Translations under genes and position numbers: made by a program | Shown: positions 50,269-58,891 of the stretch, one piece after another | Position numbering within the stretch: the stretch's first letter is position 1 | Layout: every line of letters begins with the position of its first letter | The notes under the pieces: model-generated | The model's input: only the letters and a program-made list of their open reading frames with translations | The model's database searches: none | Told to the model about the DNA's origin: nothing | Source of the DNA: Streptomyces sp. H27-H1 | Lineage (GTDB): Bacteria; Actinomycetota; Actinomycetes; Streptomycetales; Streptomycetaceae | Length of the DNA stretch: 64,000 nt | Assembly (NCBI RefSeq): GCF_026627445.1 | Contig: NZ_JAPNLJ010000034.1 | Location: 33,146-97,145, forward strand | Direction: 5' to 3'

Positions 50269-51066
50269 CTACAGCAGGCCCGCCGCCGCGAGGAGGTAGG
50301 CGGTCATCGGGTCGTAGAAGCGGGGGTCGCGGACGTGGTCGTCCAGGGGGACCGCCACCTGGAGGGTGCCTTCGGCCTCGGCCAGGAAGAGCGCCGGGTC
50401 GTTGCAGTCGGCGTAGCCCACCGCGTCCAGGCCGCGCTGCGCCGCGCAGCCCGCCCAGCCGTGGTCGGCGACGACCAGGTCGGGCTGGGGGCGGCCGTGC
50501 GCCGCCAGTGCGTCCAGGATGGCCGCCATCGGCTCCGGGGAATGCGTGTGCCAAAGGGTCGCGCCCCGCTCGAGTACGGCGACGTCCGCGAACTGCCACA
50601 CCGAGCCCTCGTCCGCCGTCAGGCCCGGCGGGATCACCACGATCTCGCAGCCCGCCGCCCGCAGCGCGTCGGCGGTGGCCCGGTGGACGTCCAGCAGCCC
50701 GCCCGGGTGCCCGGTGGCCAGCAGCACGCTCTGCCGGTCCAGCGCGGCCTTGCGCAGCCGTGCCGCCATCCGGTCCAGGCCGGACACGGTGAGTTCGGGG
50801 TCGATGGTGTCCTGGCCGAAGCGGTACTCCGCGTCGTCCACGACCCCGCAGCGTTCAGCCATCACCGCGAGCACGTCCTGCTCGTCCGTCCAGCGGTCGC
50901 CCAGCTCCAGGCCCAGCCAGTAGTGCCGGTCGCCGTTGGCGAGCTTGCGGTAGTGGGAGAGGTTGTTGTCGCGCGGCGTGGCCACCTGCCCCGCGATCCG
51001 CGTGCGGACCAGGTGGTCGATGAGTTCGGCTCGGCTGGGGACAGGCGTCTCTATCGGCTTCGGCAT
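50269..51066 (-). CDS. Phosphatase-like protein of unknown specificity
   Basis: 265 residues, a conserved actinobacterial protein usually annotated only as phosphatase. Visible stretches are TPRDNNLSHYRKLANGDRHYW, LLATGHPGGLLDVHRA, VVADHGWAGCAAQRG and DCNDPALFLAEAEGTLQVAVP. No classical HAD, HP1 or PAP signature was found, so the name is tentative. ATG at 51066 has no strong ribosome site; an in-frame ATG lies nine bases upstream. It lies between the convergent CDF gene and the TetR gene on its own strand. Confidence 0.65.
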   Translation of the reverse strand: MPKPIETPVPSRAELIDHLVRTRIAGQVATPRDNNLSHYRKLANGDRHYWLGLELGDRWTDEQDVLAVMAERCGVVDDAEYRFGQDTIDPELTVSGLDRMAARLRKAALDRQSVLLATGHPGGLLDVHRATADALRAAGCEIVVIPPGLTADEGSVWQFADVAVLERGATLWHTHSPEPMAAILDALAAHGRPQPDLVVADHGWAGCAAQRGLDAVGYADCNDPALFLAEAEGTLQVAVPLDDHVRDPRFYDPMTAYLLAAAGLL

Positions 51067-51131
51067 GCGGCCCATTCTGCCGCCGCGCGGGCGCAGTCGT
51101 CCGCTCCATCCCGACCGGCGGACACGGGGCC

Positions 51132-51710
51132 TCATCCCGACAGCGCCCCGAAGGCCCCGTTCGCGAGCCGGCGCAGGAGTGCTTCCGTCGCCTCCCGGCC
51201 GAGCGCCGCCAGGTGCGGGGTGGAGTTCAGCAGGCCGAAGACCGCGTGCACGCAGACGCGTACCTCCGCCTCGCCCACCTCGGGGTGCAGCTCGCGTACG
51301 ACGTCGACCCACAGCTCCACGTACTGGCGCTGCAGCTGCCGTACGAGCTTGCGGTCGGCCTCCCGCAGCCGGTCCAGCTCCCGGTCGTGGAGGGTGATCA
51401 GCGCCCTGTCGTCGAGCGCGAAGTCGATGTGGCCCTCGATGAGGGAGGCCAGTACGCCGCGCGGGTCTCCGGCCTCTTCCTCCGTCCGTCGGCGGCCACC
51501 GGTCAGCAGCCGTTCGCTGATGCCGACGAGCAGCTCGGCGAGCATCGCGTCCTTGCCCGCGAAATGCCGGTACAGGCCGGGTCCGCTGATACCCACCGCG
51601 GCCCCTATCTCGTCCACGCCGACGCCGTGGAAACCGCGCTCGGCGAAGAGGCGGGCAGCCTCGCCGAGGATCTGTTCGCGCCGGGTGGGGGCGGCCGCTC
51701 TGGTGCTCAT
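51132..51710 (-). CDS. TetR-family repressor of the leucine/acyl-CoA operon
   Basis: 192 residues. The N-terminal helix-turn-helix (REQILGEAARLFAERGFHGVGVDEIGAAVGISGPGLYRHF) is followed by an all-helical ligand domain. It is divergent from the carboxylase genes, with two matching GTTARCG-type inverted repeats in the 100-base gap. By position it is the local repressor; an acyl-CoA such as a pathway intermediate is the probable ligand (inference). The start ATG at 51710 is the only one placing the HTH correctly. Confidence 0.9.
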   Translation of the reverse strand: MSTRAAAPTRREQILGEAARLFAERGFHGVGVDEIGAAVGISGPGLYRHFAGKDAMLAELLVGISERLLTGGRRRTEEEAGDPRGVLASLIEGHIDFALDDRALITLHDRELDRLREADRKLVRQLQRQYVELWVDVVRELHPEVGEAEVRVCVHAVFGLLNSTPHLAALGREATEALLRRLANGAFGALSG

Positions 51711-51733
51711 GGGAATCCATTCTAGACAGGGCC

Positions 51734-51749
51734 GTTAGCGGTCGTTAAC
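51734..51749. promoter_or_regulatory. TetR operator copy 1
   Basis: GTTAGCGGTCGTTAAC, an inverted repeat with arms GTTAGCG and CGTTAAC, 24 bases upstream of the TetR start. It is the same pattern as the second copy 31 bases further on. Confidence 0.75.
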
Positions 51750-51764
51750 CTAAGCCCCACATGC

Positions 51765-51780
51765 GTTAACGCTCATTAAC
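51765..51780. promoter_or_regulatory. TetR operator copy 2
   Basis: GTTAACGCTCATTAAC, arms GTTAACG and CATTAAC, ending 30 bases before the carboxylase beta start. The two copies start 31 bases apart (about three helical turns), consistent with two dimers on one DNA face. Confidence 0.75.
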
Positions 51781-51810
51781 AAGAGCGCACCGAGCAAGGG
51801 AGCTCGACCG

Positions 51811-53427
51811 ATGCAGCAGGCACCAGTGCTGACGAGCGCCGCCGACCCGGCGTCCGATGCCTGGCGGGCCAACGAGGCCGCCCACCGCGAGCTCACCGAG
51901 GGCCTGCGCGCCCGCCTGGAGGCGGCCCGGCTCGGTGGCGGCGAGAAGGCCCGCGCCCGCCACACCGCCCGCGGGAAACTGCTGCCGCGCGACCGCGTGG
52001 ACGCCCTCCTCGACCCCGGATCCCCCTTCCTGGAGCTGGCCCCGCTGGCCGCCGAGGGCATGTACGGGGGCGCGGCCCCGGCCGCCGGGGTCATCGCCGG
52101 CATCGGCCGGGTCAGCGGCCGCGAGTGCGTCATCGTCGCGAACGACGCCACCGTCAAGGGCGGCACCTACTACCCGATGACCGTGAAGAAGCACCTGCGC
52201 GCCCAGGAGGTGGCCCTGGAGAATCGTCTCCCCTGCCTCTACCTGGTCGACTCGGGCGGCGCCTTCCTCCCCCTGCAGGACGAGGTCTTCCCCGACCGGG
52301 AGCACTTCGGCCGCATCTTCTACAACCAGGCCCGCATGTCGGGGGCCGGCATTCCGCAGATCGCCGCCGTCCTCGGTTCCTGCACGGCGGGCGGCGCGTA
52401 CGTACCGGCCATGAGCGACGAGGCCGTCATCGTCCGCGGCCAGGGCACGATCTTCCTCGGCGGCCCGCCGCTGGTGAAGGCCGCCACCGGCGAGGTGGTG
52501 ACGGCCGAGGAGCTGGGCGGCGGCGAGGTGCACTCCCGGGTCTCCGGTGTCACCGACCACCTGGCGGAGGACGACGCGCACGCGCTGCGGATCGTACGGA
52601 ACATCGTGGCGACCCTGCCCGAGCGCGGGGCCCTGCCCTGGTCGGTCGAGGCGCCCCAGGAGCCCAAGGTGGACCCGTACGGGCTCTACGGCGCGGTCCC
52701 CGTCGACTCCCGCACCCCCTACGACGCCCGCGAGATCATCGCCCGGATCGTGGACGGCTCCCGCTTCCAGGAGTTCAAGGCGGAGTTCGGGCAGACCCTG
52801 GTCACCGGCTTCGCCCGGATCCACGGGCACCCGGTCGGGATCGTCGCCAACAACGGCATCCTGTTCTCCGAATCCGCCCAGAAGGGCGCGCACTTCATCG
52901 AGCTGTGCGACCAGCGCGGCATCCCGCTGCTCTTCCTCCAGAACATCTCCGGCTTCATGGTCGGCCGGGACTACGAGGCCGGCGGCATCGCCAAGCACGG
53001 CGCCAAGATGGTCACGGCCGTGGCCTGCACGCGGGTCCCGAAGCTCACGGTGGTGGTCGGCGGCTCGTACGGCGCGGGCAACTACTCGATGTGCGGGCGG
53101 GCGTACTCGCCGCGGTTCATGTGGATGTGGCCCAACGCCAAGATCTCGGTGATGGGCGGCGAACAGGCCGCGTCCGTGCTCGCCACCGTCAAGCGGGACC
53201 AGATCGAGGGCGGCGGCCAGGAGTGGCCGGCCGAGGACGAGGAGGCCTTCAAGGCCCCGGTCCGGGCGCAGTACGAGGAACAGGGCAACGCCTACTACGC
53301 CACGGCGCGGCTGTGGGACGACGGGGTCATCGACCCGATGGAGACCCGGCAGGTGCTGGGACTGGCCCTGACCGCATGCGCGAACGCCCCCTTGGGCGAG
53401 CCGCACTTCGGCATCTTCCGGATGTGA
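51811..53427 (+). CDS. Acyl-CoA carboxylase carboxyltransferase (beta) subunit
   Basis: 538 residues with the two crotonase-like halves of carboxyltransferases: N-terminal LYLVDSGGAFLPLQDEVF and SCTAGGAYVPAMSDEAVI, C-terminal FLQNISGFMVGRDYEAGGI and VGGSYGAGNYSMCGRAYSP. The long QNISGFMVG form and the HMG-CoA lyase neighbour point to methylcrotonyl-CoA carboxylase, which carboxylates 3-methylcrotonyl-CoA in leucine breakdown. It is the first gene of a four-gene operon behind the TetR operators. ATG at 51811 follows AGGGAG. Confidence 0.92.
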   Translation: MQQAPVLTSAADPASDAWRANEAAHRELTEGLRARLEAARLGGGEKARARHTARGKLLPRDRVDALLDPGSPFLELAPLAAEGMYGGAAPAAGVIAGIGRVSGRECVIVANDATVKGGTYYPMTVKKHLRAQEVALENRLPCLYLVDSGGAFLPLQDEVFPDREHFGRIFYNQARMSGAGIPQIAAVLGSCTAGGAYVPAMSDEAVIVRGQGTIFLGGPPLVKAATGEVVTAEELGGGEVHSRVSGVTDHLAEDDAHALRIVRNIVATLPERGALPWSVEAPQEPKVDPYGLYGAVPVDSRTPYDAREIIARIVDGSRFQEFKAEFGQTLVTGFARIHGHPVGIVANNGILFSESAQKGAHFIELCDQRGIPLLFLQNISGFMVGRDYEAGGIAKHGAKMVTAVACTRVPKLTVVVGGSYGAGNYSMCGRAYSPRFMWMWPNAKISVMGGEQAASVLATVKRDQIEGGGQEWPAEDEEAFKAPVRAQYEEQGNAYYATARLWDDGVIDPMETRQVLGLALTACANAPLGEPHFGIFRM

Positions 53428-53432
53428 GGACC

Positions 53433-55487
53433 ATGTTTACGACTGTTCTGGTCGCCAACCGCGGCGAGATCGCGGTACGCGTCATCCGCACCCTGCGCGA
53501 ACTGGGCGTGCGGTCGGTGGCCGTCTTCAGCGACGCGGACGCGGACGCACGCCACGTACGGGAGGCCGACACGGCCGTCCGGATCGGCCCGGCGGCAGCC
53601 GCCGAGAGCTACCTGTCGGTGGAGCGGCTGCTGGACGCCGCCCGGCGGACGGGCGCCGAGGCGATCCACCCCGGCTACGGCTTCCTCGCGGAGAACGCGG
53701 CCTTCGCGGCCGCCTGCGCCGAGGCGGGGCTGACCTTCATCGGACCGCCCGCCTCCGCCATCTCCCTGATGGGCGACAAGATCCGGGCCAAGGCGACGGT
53801 CCGCGCCGCCGGTGTCCCGGTGGTCCCGGGCTCCTCGGGCAGCGGCCTGTCGGATGCCGAACTGGTCGCCGCCGCCGAGGAGATCGGTATGCCGGTGCTG
53901 CTGAAGCCCTCGGCGGGCGGCGGCGGCAAGGGCATGCGGCTGGTTCGGGACCCCGGAGTGCTGGGCGAGGAGATCGCGGCGGCCCGGCGCGAGGCGAAGT
54001 CCTCCTTCGGCGACGACACCCTGCTCGTGGAGCGCTGGGTGGACCGGCCCCGGCACATCGAGATCCAGGTACTGGCGGACGCGCACGGCAACGTGGTCCA
54101 CCTCGGGGAGCGCGAGTGCTCGCTCCAGCGGCGCCACCAGAAGGTGATCGAGGAAGCGCCGTCGGTCCTGCTGACGCCGGAGCTGCGGGCCTCGATGGGC
54201 GCGGCGGCGGTGGAGGCGGCGCGCTCGTGCGGGTACGTCGGCGCGGGCACGGTGGAGTTCATCGTGCCCGGCGGGGACCCCTCCTCGTACTACTTCATGG
54301 AGATGAACACCCGGCTCCAGGTGGAGCACCCGGTGACGGAACTGATCACCGGACTCGACCTGGTGGAGCAGCAGCTGCGGGTGGCGGCCGGCTCGGAGCT
54401 CGGCTTCGACCAGTCGCAGGTCCGGCTGACCGGGCACGCCATCGAGGCCCGCGTCTGCGCGGAGGACCCGGCGCGCGGGTTCCTGCCCTCCGGGGGCATG
54501 GTCCTGGCCCTCTCCGAGCCGTCGGGCGGCTGTGTGCGCACCGACTCCGGGCTGGTGGCGGGCGTGGACACGGGGTCGACGTACGACCCGATGCTGTCGA
54601 AGGTGATCGCTTACGGCCCCGACCGGGCAGCGGCCCTACGGGTCCTGCGGGGCGCTCTCGCCGACACCGTCATCCTGGGTGTCCAGACCAACGCGGGTTT
54701 CCTGCGCAGGCTGTTGGCGCACCCCGACGTGGTGTCCGGCAACCTGGACACGGGCCTGGTGGAACGGGACCTCCCGTCCCTCCTCCCGGAGGGCATCCCC
54801 TCGCAGGTGTACGCGGCGACCGCGCTGCTGAACGTCCCCCGCCCCACCCCTTCCCGCAACCGGCCCGACTGGGTCGACCCGTTCGACTCCGCCAACGGCT
54901 GGCGCCTCGGCGGCACACCCGCCTGGACGGTGCACCACTTCCGCCTCCCGGGCCAGGACCCCGTCACCGTCCGGACCCGCCCGTCGGGCTCCGACACCGA
55001 GGTGCTCGTAGAGTCCGCGGCCGGCGAGGGCGCCGGGCCACAACCGGCACGGAGCCCCAGCGCACCGGCCCGGGGCCGGCTCGTCGAACTCACCGCCGAC
55101 CAGCTCACGGTCGAACTCGACGGAATCACGCACCGCTTCGCCTACGCGACCTCCCCGGAGGGGGTCTGGCTGGGCCGCGACGCGGACTCCTGGCACGTGC
55201 AGACGCACGACCCCGTCGAGGCGAACCTGCACGGCGGGACGAGGACCGGCGCCGACACCCTCGCCGCCCCCATGCCCGGCACCGTCACCGTCGTGAAGGT
55301 GGCCGTCGGGGAGAAGGTCGCGGCCGGGCAGAGCCTGCTCGTCGTCGAGGCCATGAAGATGGAGCACGTCATCTCCGCCCCGCACGCCGGCACCGTCACC
55401 GAACTCGACGTCACCCCCGGCAGCACCGTCGCCATGGACCAGGTCCTGGCCGTGGTCACCCCCGACCCCGAGGAGGAGAGCGGATGA
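53433..55487 (+). CDS. Acyl-CoA carboxylase alpha subunit (biotin carboxylase + BCCP)
   Basis: 684 residues. The biotin carboxylase domain (1-450) shows FTTVLVANRGEIAVRVIRT, the ATP-grasp glycine loop KPSAGGGGKGMRLV and FMEMNTRLQVEHPVTE. The linker/BT region follows, then the biotinyl domain at about 600-680 with the biotin-lysine in VVEAMKMEHVI. Together with the beta subunit it forms the ATP- and biotin-dependent carboxylase, probably 3-methylcrotonyl-CoA carboxylase. ATG at 53433 lies five bases after the previous stop, and its own stop overlaps the HMG-CoA lyase start (ATGA). Confidence 0.94.
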   Translation: MFTTVLVANRGEIAVRVIRTLRELGVRSVAVFSDADADARHVREADTAVRIGPAAAAESYLSVERLLDAARRTGAEAIHPGYGFLAENAAFAAACAEAGLTFIGPPASAISLMGDKIRAKATVRAAGVPVVPGSSGSGLSDAELVAAAEEIGMPVLLKPSAGGGGKGMRLVRDPGVLGEEIAAARREAKSSFGDDTLLVERWVDRPRHIEIQVLADAHGNVVHLGERECSLQRRHQKVIEEAPSVLLTPELRASMGAAAVEAARSCGYVGAGTVEFIVPGGDPSSYYFMEMNTRLQVEHPVTELITGLDLVEQQLRVAAGSELGFDQSQVRLTGHAIEARVCAEDPARGFLPSGGMVLALSEPSGGCVRTDSGLVAGVDTGSTYDPMLSKVIAYGPDRAAALRVLRGALADTVILGVQTNAGFLRRLLAHPDVVSGNLDTGLVERDLPSLLPEGIPSQVYAATALLNVPRPTPSRNRPDWVDPFDSANGWRLGGTPAWTVHHFRLPGQDPVTVRTRPSGSDTEVLVESAAGEGAGPQPARSPSAPARGRLVELTADQLTVELDGITHRFAYATSPEGVWLGRDADSWHVQTHDPVEANLHGGTRTGADTLAAPMPGTVTVVKVAVGEKVAAGQSLLVVEAMKMEHVISAPHAGTVTELDVTPGSTVAMDQVLAVVTPDPEEESG

Positions 55488-56416
55488 ACGGGCTCCCGAT
55501 GAGCTTCGCGGACGAGAGCCTCCCGGCCCGGATCCGCATCCACGAGGTCGGCGCCCGCGACGGGCTGCAGAACGAGAAGACGGCCGTCCCCACGCACGTC
55601 AAGGCCGAGTTCGTGCACCGGCTGGCCGCCGCCGGGCTCACCACCATCGAGGCGACCAGCTTCGTACACCCCAAGTGGGTCCCCCAGCTGGCCGACGCCG
55701 AGGAGCTCTTCCCCCTCCTCGCCGACGTGGAGGCCGCGCTGCCGGTCCTCGTCCCCAACGAGCGCGGCCTCGACCGCGCGCTCGCGCTCGGCGCCACCCG
55801 TATCGCCGTGTTCGGCTCGGCCACCGAGACCTTCGCCTCCCGCAACCTCAACCGGACCGTCGCCGAGTCCCTCGCGATGTTCGAGCCGGTCGTGGCCCGC
55901 GCCAAGGACCACAAGGCCCATGTGCGCGGCTACCTGTCCATGTGCTTCGGCGACCCCTGGGAGGGCCCGGTCCCGGTCCACCAGGTGGTCGGCGTCGCCA
56001 AGGCCCTGCTGGACCTCGGCTGTGACGAGCTGAGCCTCGGCGACACCATCGGCGTCGCCACCCCGGGACACGTGCGGGCCCTCCTCTCCGCGCTCAACGG
56101 GGAGGGCGTCGCCACCGACCGGATCGGCGTGCACTTCCACGACACCTACGGCCAGGCCCTGTCCAACACCCTCGCCGCGCTCCAGCACGGCGTGAGCACC
56201 GTCGACGCCTCCGCGGGCGGCCTCGGCGGATGCCCGTACGCGAAGAGCGCCACCGGCAATCTCGCGACCGAGGACCTCGTCTGGATGCTCGACGGCCTCG
56301 GCATCGAGACCGGGGTCGATCTGGCCGACCTCACCGCCACGAGCGTGTGGATGGCCGAGCAGTTGGGGCGACCCAGCCCCTCCCGTACCGTCCGCGCCCT
56401 CTCCCACAAGGAGTAA
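55484..56416 (+). CDS. Hydroxymethylglutaryl-CoA lyase
   Basis: 310 residues of the DRE-TIM (HMGL-like) family. The metal site EVGARDGLQNEK is near the start, HFHDTYGQALSNTLAAL supplies the two histidine ligands, and the catalytic cysteine loop is GGLGGCPYAKSATGN. It splits HMG-CoA into acetoacetate and acetyl-CoA, the last step of leucine degradation. The start overlaps the carboxylase stop by four bases, so translation is coupled. Confidence 0.95.
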   Translation: MNGLPMSFADESLPARIRIHEVGARDGLQNEKTAVPTHVKAEFVHRLAAAGLTTIEATSFVHPKWVPQLADAEELFPLLADVEAALPVLVPNERGLDRALALGATRIAVFGSATETFASRNLNRTVAESLAMFEPVVARAKDHKAHVRGYLSMCFGDPWEGPVPVHQVVGVAKALLDLGCDELSLGDTIGVATPGHVRALLSALNGEGVATDRIGVHFHDTYGQALSNTLAALQHGVSTVDASAGGLGGCPYAKSATGNLATEDLVWMLDGLGIETGVDLADLTATSVWMAEQLGRPSPSRTVRALSHKE

Positions 56417-56424
56417 CGAAGACC

Positions 56425-57585
56425 ATGGCCCTCGACCACCGGCTCACCCCCGAGCACGAGGAACTCCGCCGCACCGTAGAGGCGTTCGCGCACGACGTCG
56501 TGGCGCCCAAGATCGGCGATCTGTACGAGCGTCACGAGTTCCCGTACGAGATCGTCCGTGAGATGGGCCGCATGGGCCTGTTCGGCCTGCCCTTCCCGGA
56601 GGAGTACGGCGGCATGGGCGGCGACTACCTCGCCCTCGGCATCGCCCTGGAGGAGCTGGCCCGCGTCGACTCCTCGGTCGCCATCACCCTGGAGGCCGGC
56701 GTCTCGCTCGGCGCGATGCCCCTCTACCTCTTCGGCACCGAGGAGCAGAAGCAGCAGTGGCTGCCGCGGATGTGCTCCGGCGAGATCCTCGGCGCCTTCG
56801 GCCTGACCGAGCCGGGGGCGGGCTCGGATGCGGGCGGCACCCGTACGACCGCCGTCCGGGACGGCGGCGAGTGGGTGATCAACGGCTCGAAGTGCTTCAT
56901 CACCAACTCCGGTACGGACATCACCGGCCTGGTCACCGTCACCGCCGTGACGGGCCGCAAGGCGGACGGCCGCCCGGAGATCTCCTCGATCATCGTCCCG
57001 TCCGGCACCCCGGGCTTCACGGTGGCCGCCCCGTACTCCAAGGTCGGCTGGAACTCCTCGGACACCCGCGAGCTGTCCTTCGACGGCGTACGGGTCCCCC
57101 TCGCCAACCTGGTCGGCGAAGAGGGCCGCGGCTACGCCCAGTTCCTGCGGATCCTCGACGAGGGCCGGGTCGCCATCTCGGCGCTCGCGACGGGCCTGGC
57201 GCAGGGCTGCGTGGACGAGTCGGTGAAGTACGCGAAGGAGCGGCACGCCTTCGGCAAGGCGATCGGCGACAACCAGGCCATCCAGTTCAAGCTGGCGGAC
57301 ATGGAGATGCGCGCCCACATGGCCCGGATCGGCTGGCGCGACGCGGCCTCCAGGCTCGTGGCCGGCGAGCCGTTCAAGAAGGAGGCGGCCATCGCGAAGC
57401 TGTACTCCTCGACGGTGGCGGTCGACAACGCGCGCGACGCCACGCAGATCCACGGCGGCTACGGGTTCATGAACGAGTACCCGGTGGCCCGCATGTGGCG
57501 GGATTCGAAGATCCTGGAAATCGGCGAGGGCACGAGCGAGGTGCAGCGCATGCTCATCGCGCGTGAGCTGGGACTCTCCGTCTAA
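56425..57585 (+). CDS. Acyl-CoA dehydrogenase (branched-chain type)
   Basis: 386 residues with the FAD signature GLTEPGAGSDAGGTRTT and the C-terminal YPVARMWRDSKILEIGEGTSEVQRMLIAREL, where the glutamate of GEGTSE is in the short-chain/branched-chain base position. It should oxidise isovaleryl-CoA or related branched-chain acyl-CoA, supplying 3-methylcrotonyl-CoA to the upstream carboxylase. ATG at 56425 has GGAG upstream, nine bases after the lyase stop. Streptomyces enzymes of this kind (acdH) accept several branched substrates. Confidence 0.92.
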   Translation: MALDHRLTPEHEELRRTVEAFAHDVVAPKIGDLYERHEFPYEIVREMGRMGLFGLPFPEEYGGMGGDYLALGIALEELARVDSSVAITLEAGVSLGAMPLYLFGTEEQKQQWLPRMCSGEILGAFGLTEPGAGSDAGGTRTTAVRDGGEWVINGSKCFITNSGTDITGLVTVTAVTGRKADGRPEISSIIVPSGTPGFTVAAPYSKVGWNSSDTRELSFDGVRVPLANLVGEEGRGYAQFLRILDEGRVAISALATGLAQGCVDESVKYAKERHAFGKAIGDNQAIQFKLADMEMRAHMARIGWRDAASRLVAGEPFKKEAAIAKLYSSTVAVDNARDATQIHGGYGFMNEYPVARMWRDSKILEIGEGTSEVQRMLIARELGLSV

Positions 57586-57615
57586 AGCCGGCGGCGGGGC
57601 AGGCAGCGAGGCGGG

Positions 57616-57640
57616 AGGGGCTCTGGTCGACAGGGCCCCT
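57616..57640 (+). terminator. Terminator of leucine operon
   Basis: A 10-bp stem (57616-57625 with 57631-57640, one G-T pair) with a five-base loop, followed by TTCCGTTTT. It lies 31 bases after the acyl-CoA dehydrogenase stop. Confidence 0.7.
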
Positions 57641-57654
57641 TTCCGTTTTCAAGC

Positions 57655-57671
57655 AAGGTTAGGCTAACCTT
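57655..57671. promoter_or_regulatory. Iron box (DmdR1/IdeR-type operator)
   Basis: AAGGTTAGGCTAACCTT is a perfect palindrome around a single central base and matches the actinobacterial iron box. It lies 51 bases before the siderophore-binding-protein start, so that gene should be repressed when iron is sufficient. Confidence 0.9.
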
Positions 57672-57721
57672 CCCACCAAAAGGCCTGACAGCCCCCGGTA
57701 CGCACGAAAACGGACACCGCC

Positions 57722-58756
57722 ATGCCCAAGTCCCGCTCCTCCCTCCTCACCCGCCGCGGTCTCATCGCGGCAGGCGGCGCCCTCGGCCTCGTGGCCGCGC
57801 TCACCGCTTGCGGCAGCAGCGGCTCCGCGAAGGACGGGTCGGGCGGCAAGGACTCGGGCGCCGCGGCCTGGAGCTTCAAGGACGACCTCGGCAAGGAAGT
57901 CACCGCCAAGTCGAAGCCGAAGAACATCGTCGCCTTCACCGGTACCGCGGCCGCCCTGTACGACTACGGGGTCAACGTCAAGGGCGTGTTCGGCCCGACC
58001 AGGACCGCCGACGGCAAGGCCGACGTCCAGGCCGGCTCGATGGACATCTCCAAGGTCGAGATCCTCGGCAACGTCTACGACGAGTTCAACGTCGAGAAGT
58101 ACGCGGCCCTCCAGCCCGACCTGCTCGTCACCAACACCTGGGAGAAGGACAGCTACTGGTACGTGCCCGCGGCCTCCAAGGACAAGATCCTGAAGCTGGC
58201 CCCGGCCGCCGCGATCGGTGCGGGCGGTGACGTCTCGATGGACAAGGCCCTGGCCCGCACCGCGGAGCTCGCCGACTCCCTGGGCGCGGACCTGAACACC
58301 AAGAAGGCCGTCGAAGCCAAGGCCCGTTTCGAAGCCGCCTCCGCGAAGCTCCGCGAGGCGACCAAGGCGAACCCCGGCATCAAGGTGCTCGTCGGTTCCG
58401 GCTCCGCCGACCTGTTCTACGTCTCCACCCCGGACACCTCCGCCGACCTGAAGTACTTCCAGTCGCTCGGCGTCGAGTTCGTCGCCCCGGAGAAGACCGA
58501 CGAGGGCGGCTTCTTCGAGAGCCTCAGCTGGGAGAACGCCGGCAAGTACAAGGCCGACGTGGTCCTCCTCGACAACCGCACCGGCACCCTCCAGCCGACG
58601 GAGCTGAAGGCCAAGCCGACCTGGGCCGAGATGCCGGCCGTCAAGGCCGGTCAGATCACCCCCCGCGTGACCGAGCCGATCTACTCCTACGAGAAGTGCG
58701 CGCAGATCGTCGAAGAGCTCACGAAGGCCGTCCAGAACGCCAAGAAGGTCAGCTGA
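57722..58756 (+). CDS. Iron-siderophore ABC substrate-binding lipoprotein
   Basis: 344 residues. The N-terminus (RRGLIAAGGALGLVAALTAC) ends in a lipobox and includes paired arginines, so lipidation after Tat or Sec export is likely. The two-lobed FecB/PeuA-type binding fold has LGKEVTAKSKPKNIVAF at the start and ALQPDLLVTN in the hinge region. It captures ferric siderophores at the cell surface for an ABC importer encoded elsewhere. It is controlled by the iron box just upstream and followed by a strong terminator. Confidence 0.93.
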   Translation: MPKSRSSLLTRRGLIAAGGALGLVAALTACGSSGSAKDGSGGKDSGAAAWSFKDDLGKEVTAKSKPKNIVAFTGTAAALYDYGVNVKGVFGPTRTADGKADVQAGSMDISKVEILGNVYDEFNVEKYAALQPDLLVTNTWEKDSYWYVPAASKDKILKLAPAAAIGAGGDVSMDKALARTAELADSLGADLNTKKAVEAKARFEAASAKLREATKANPGIKVLVGSGSADLFYVSTPDTSADLKYFQSLGVEFVAPEKTDEGGFFESLSWENAGKYKADVVLLDNRTGTLQPTELKAKPTWAEMPAVKAGQITPRVTEPIYSYEKCAQIVEELTKAVQNAKKVS

Positions 58757-58819
58757 CCCCTGGGGTGTGCCTTGGGATCGGACCGGGCCCGGTCCGAAGG
58801 ACACGCCCCGAGCCGTCCG

Positions 58820-58851
58820 GCCCCGGCGCCTCACGGCGCCGGGGCTTTTTT
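58820..58851 (+). terminator. Intrinsic terminator
   Basis: An 11-bp perfect stem (58820-58830 with 58835-58845), loop TCAC, and a T6 run (58846-58851). It lies 64 bases after the binding-protein stop and separates it from the siderophore-interacting protein gene. Confidence 0.95.
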
Positions 58852-58891
58852 GCCCAGCCCGGCAGCGACCCGAATCCCAGGGGGGACCCGC

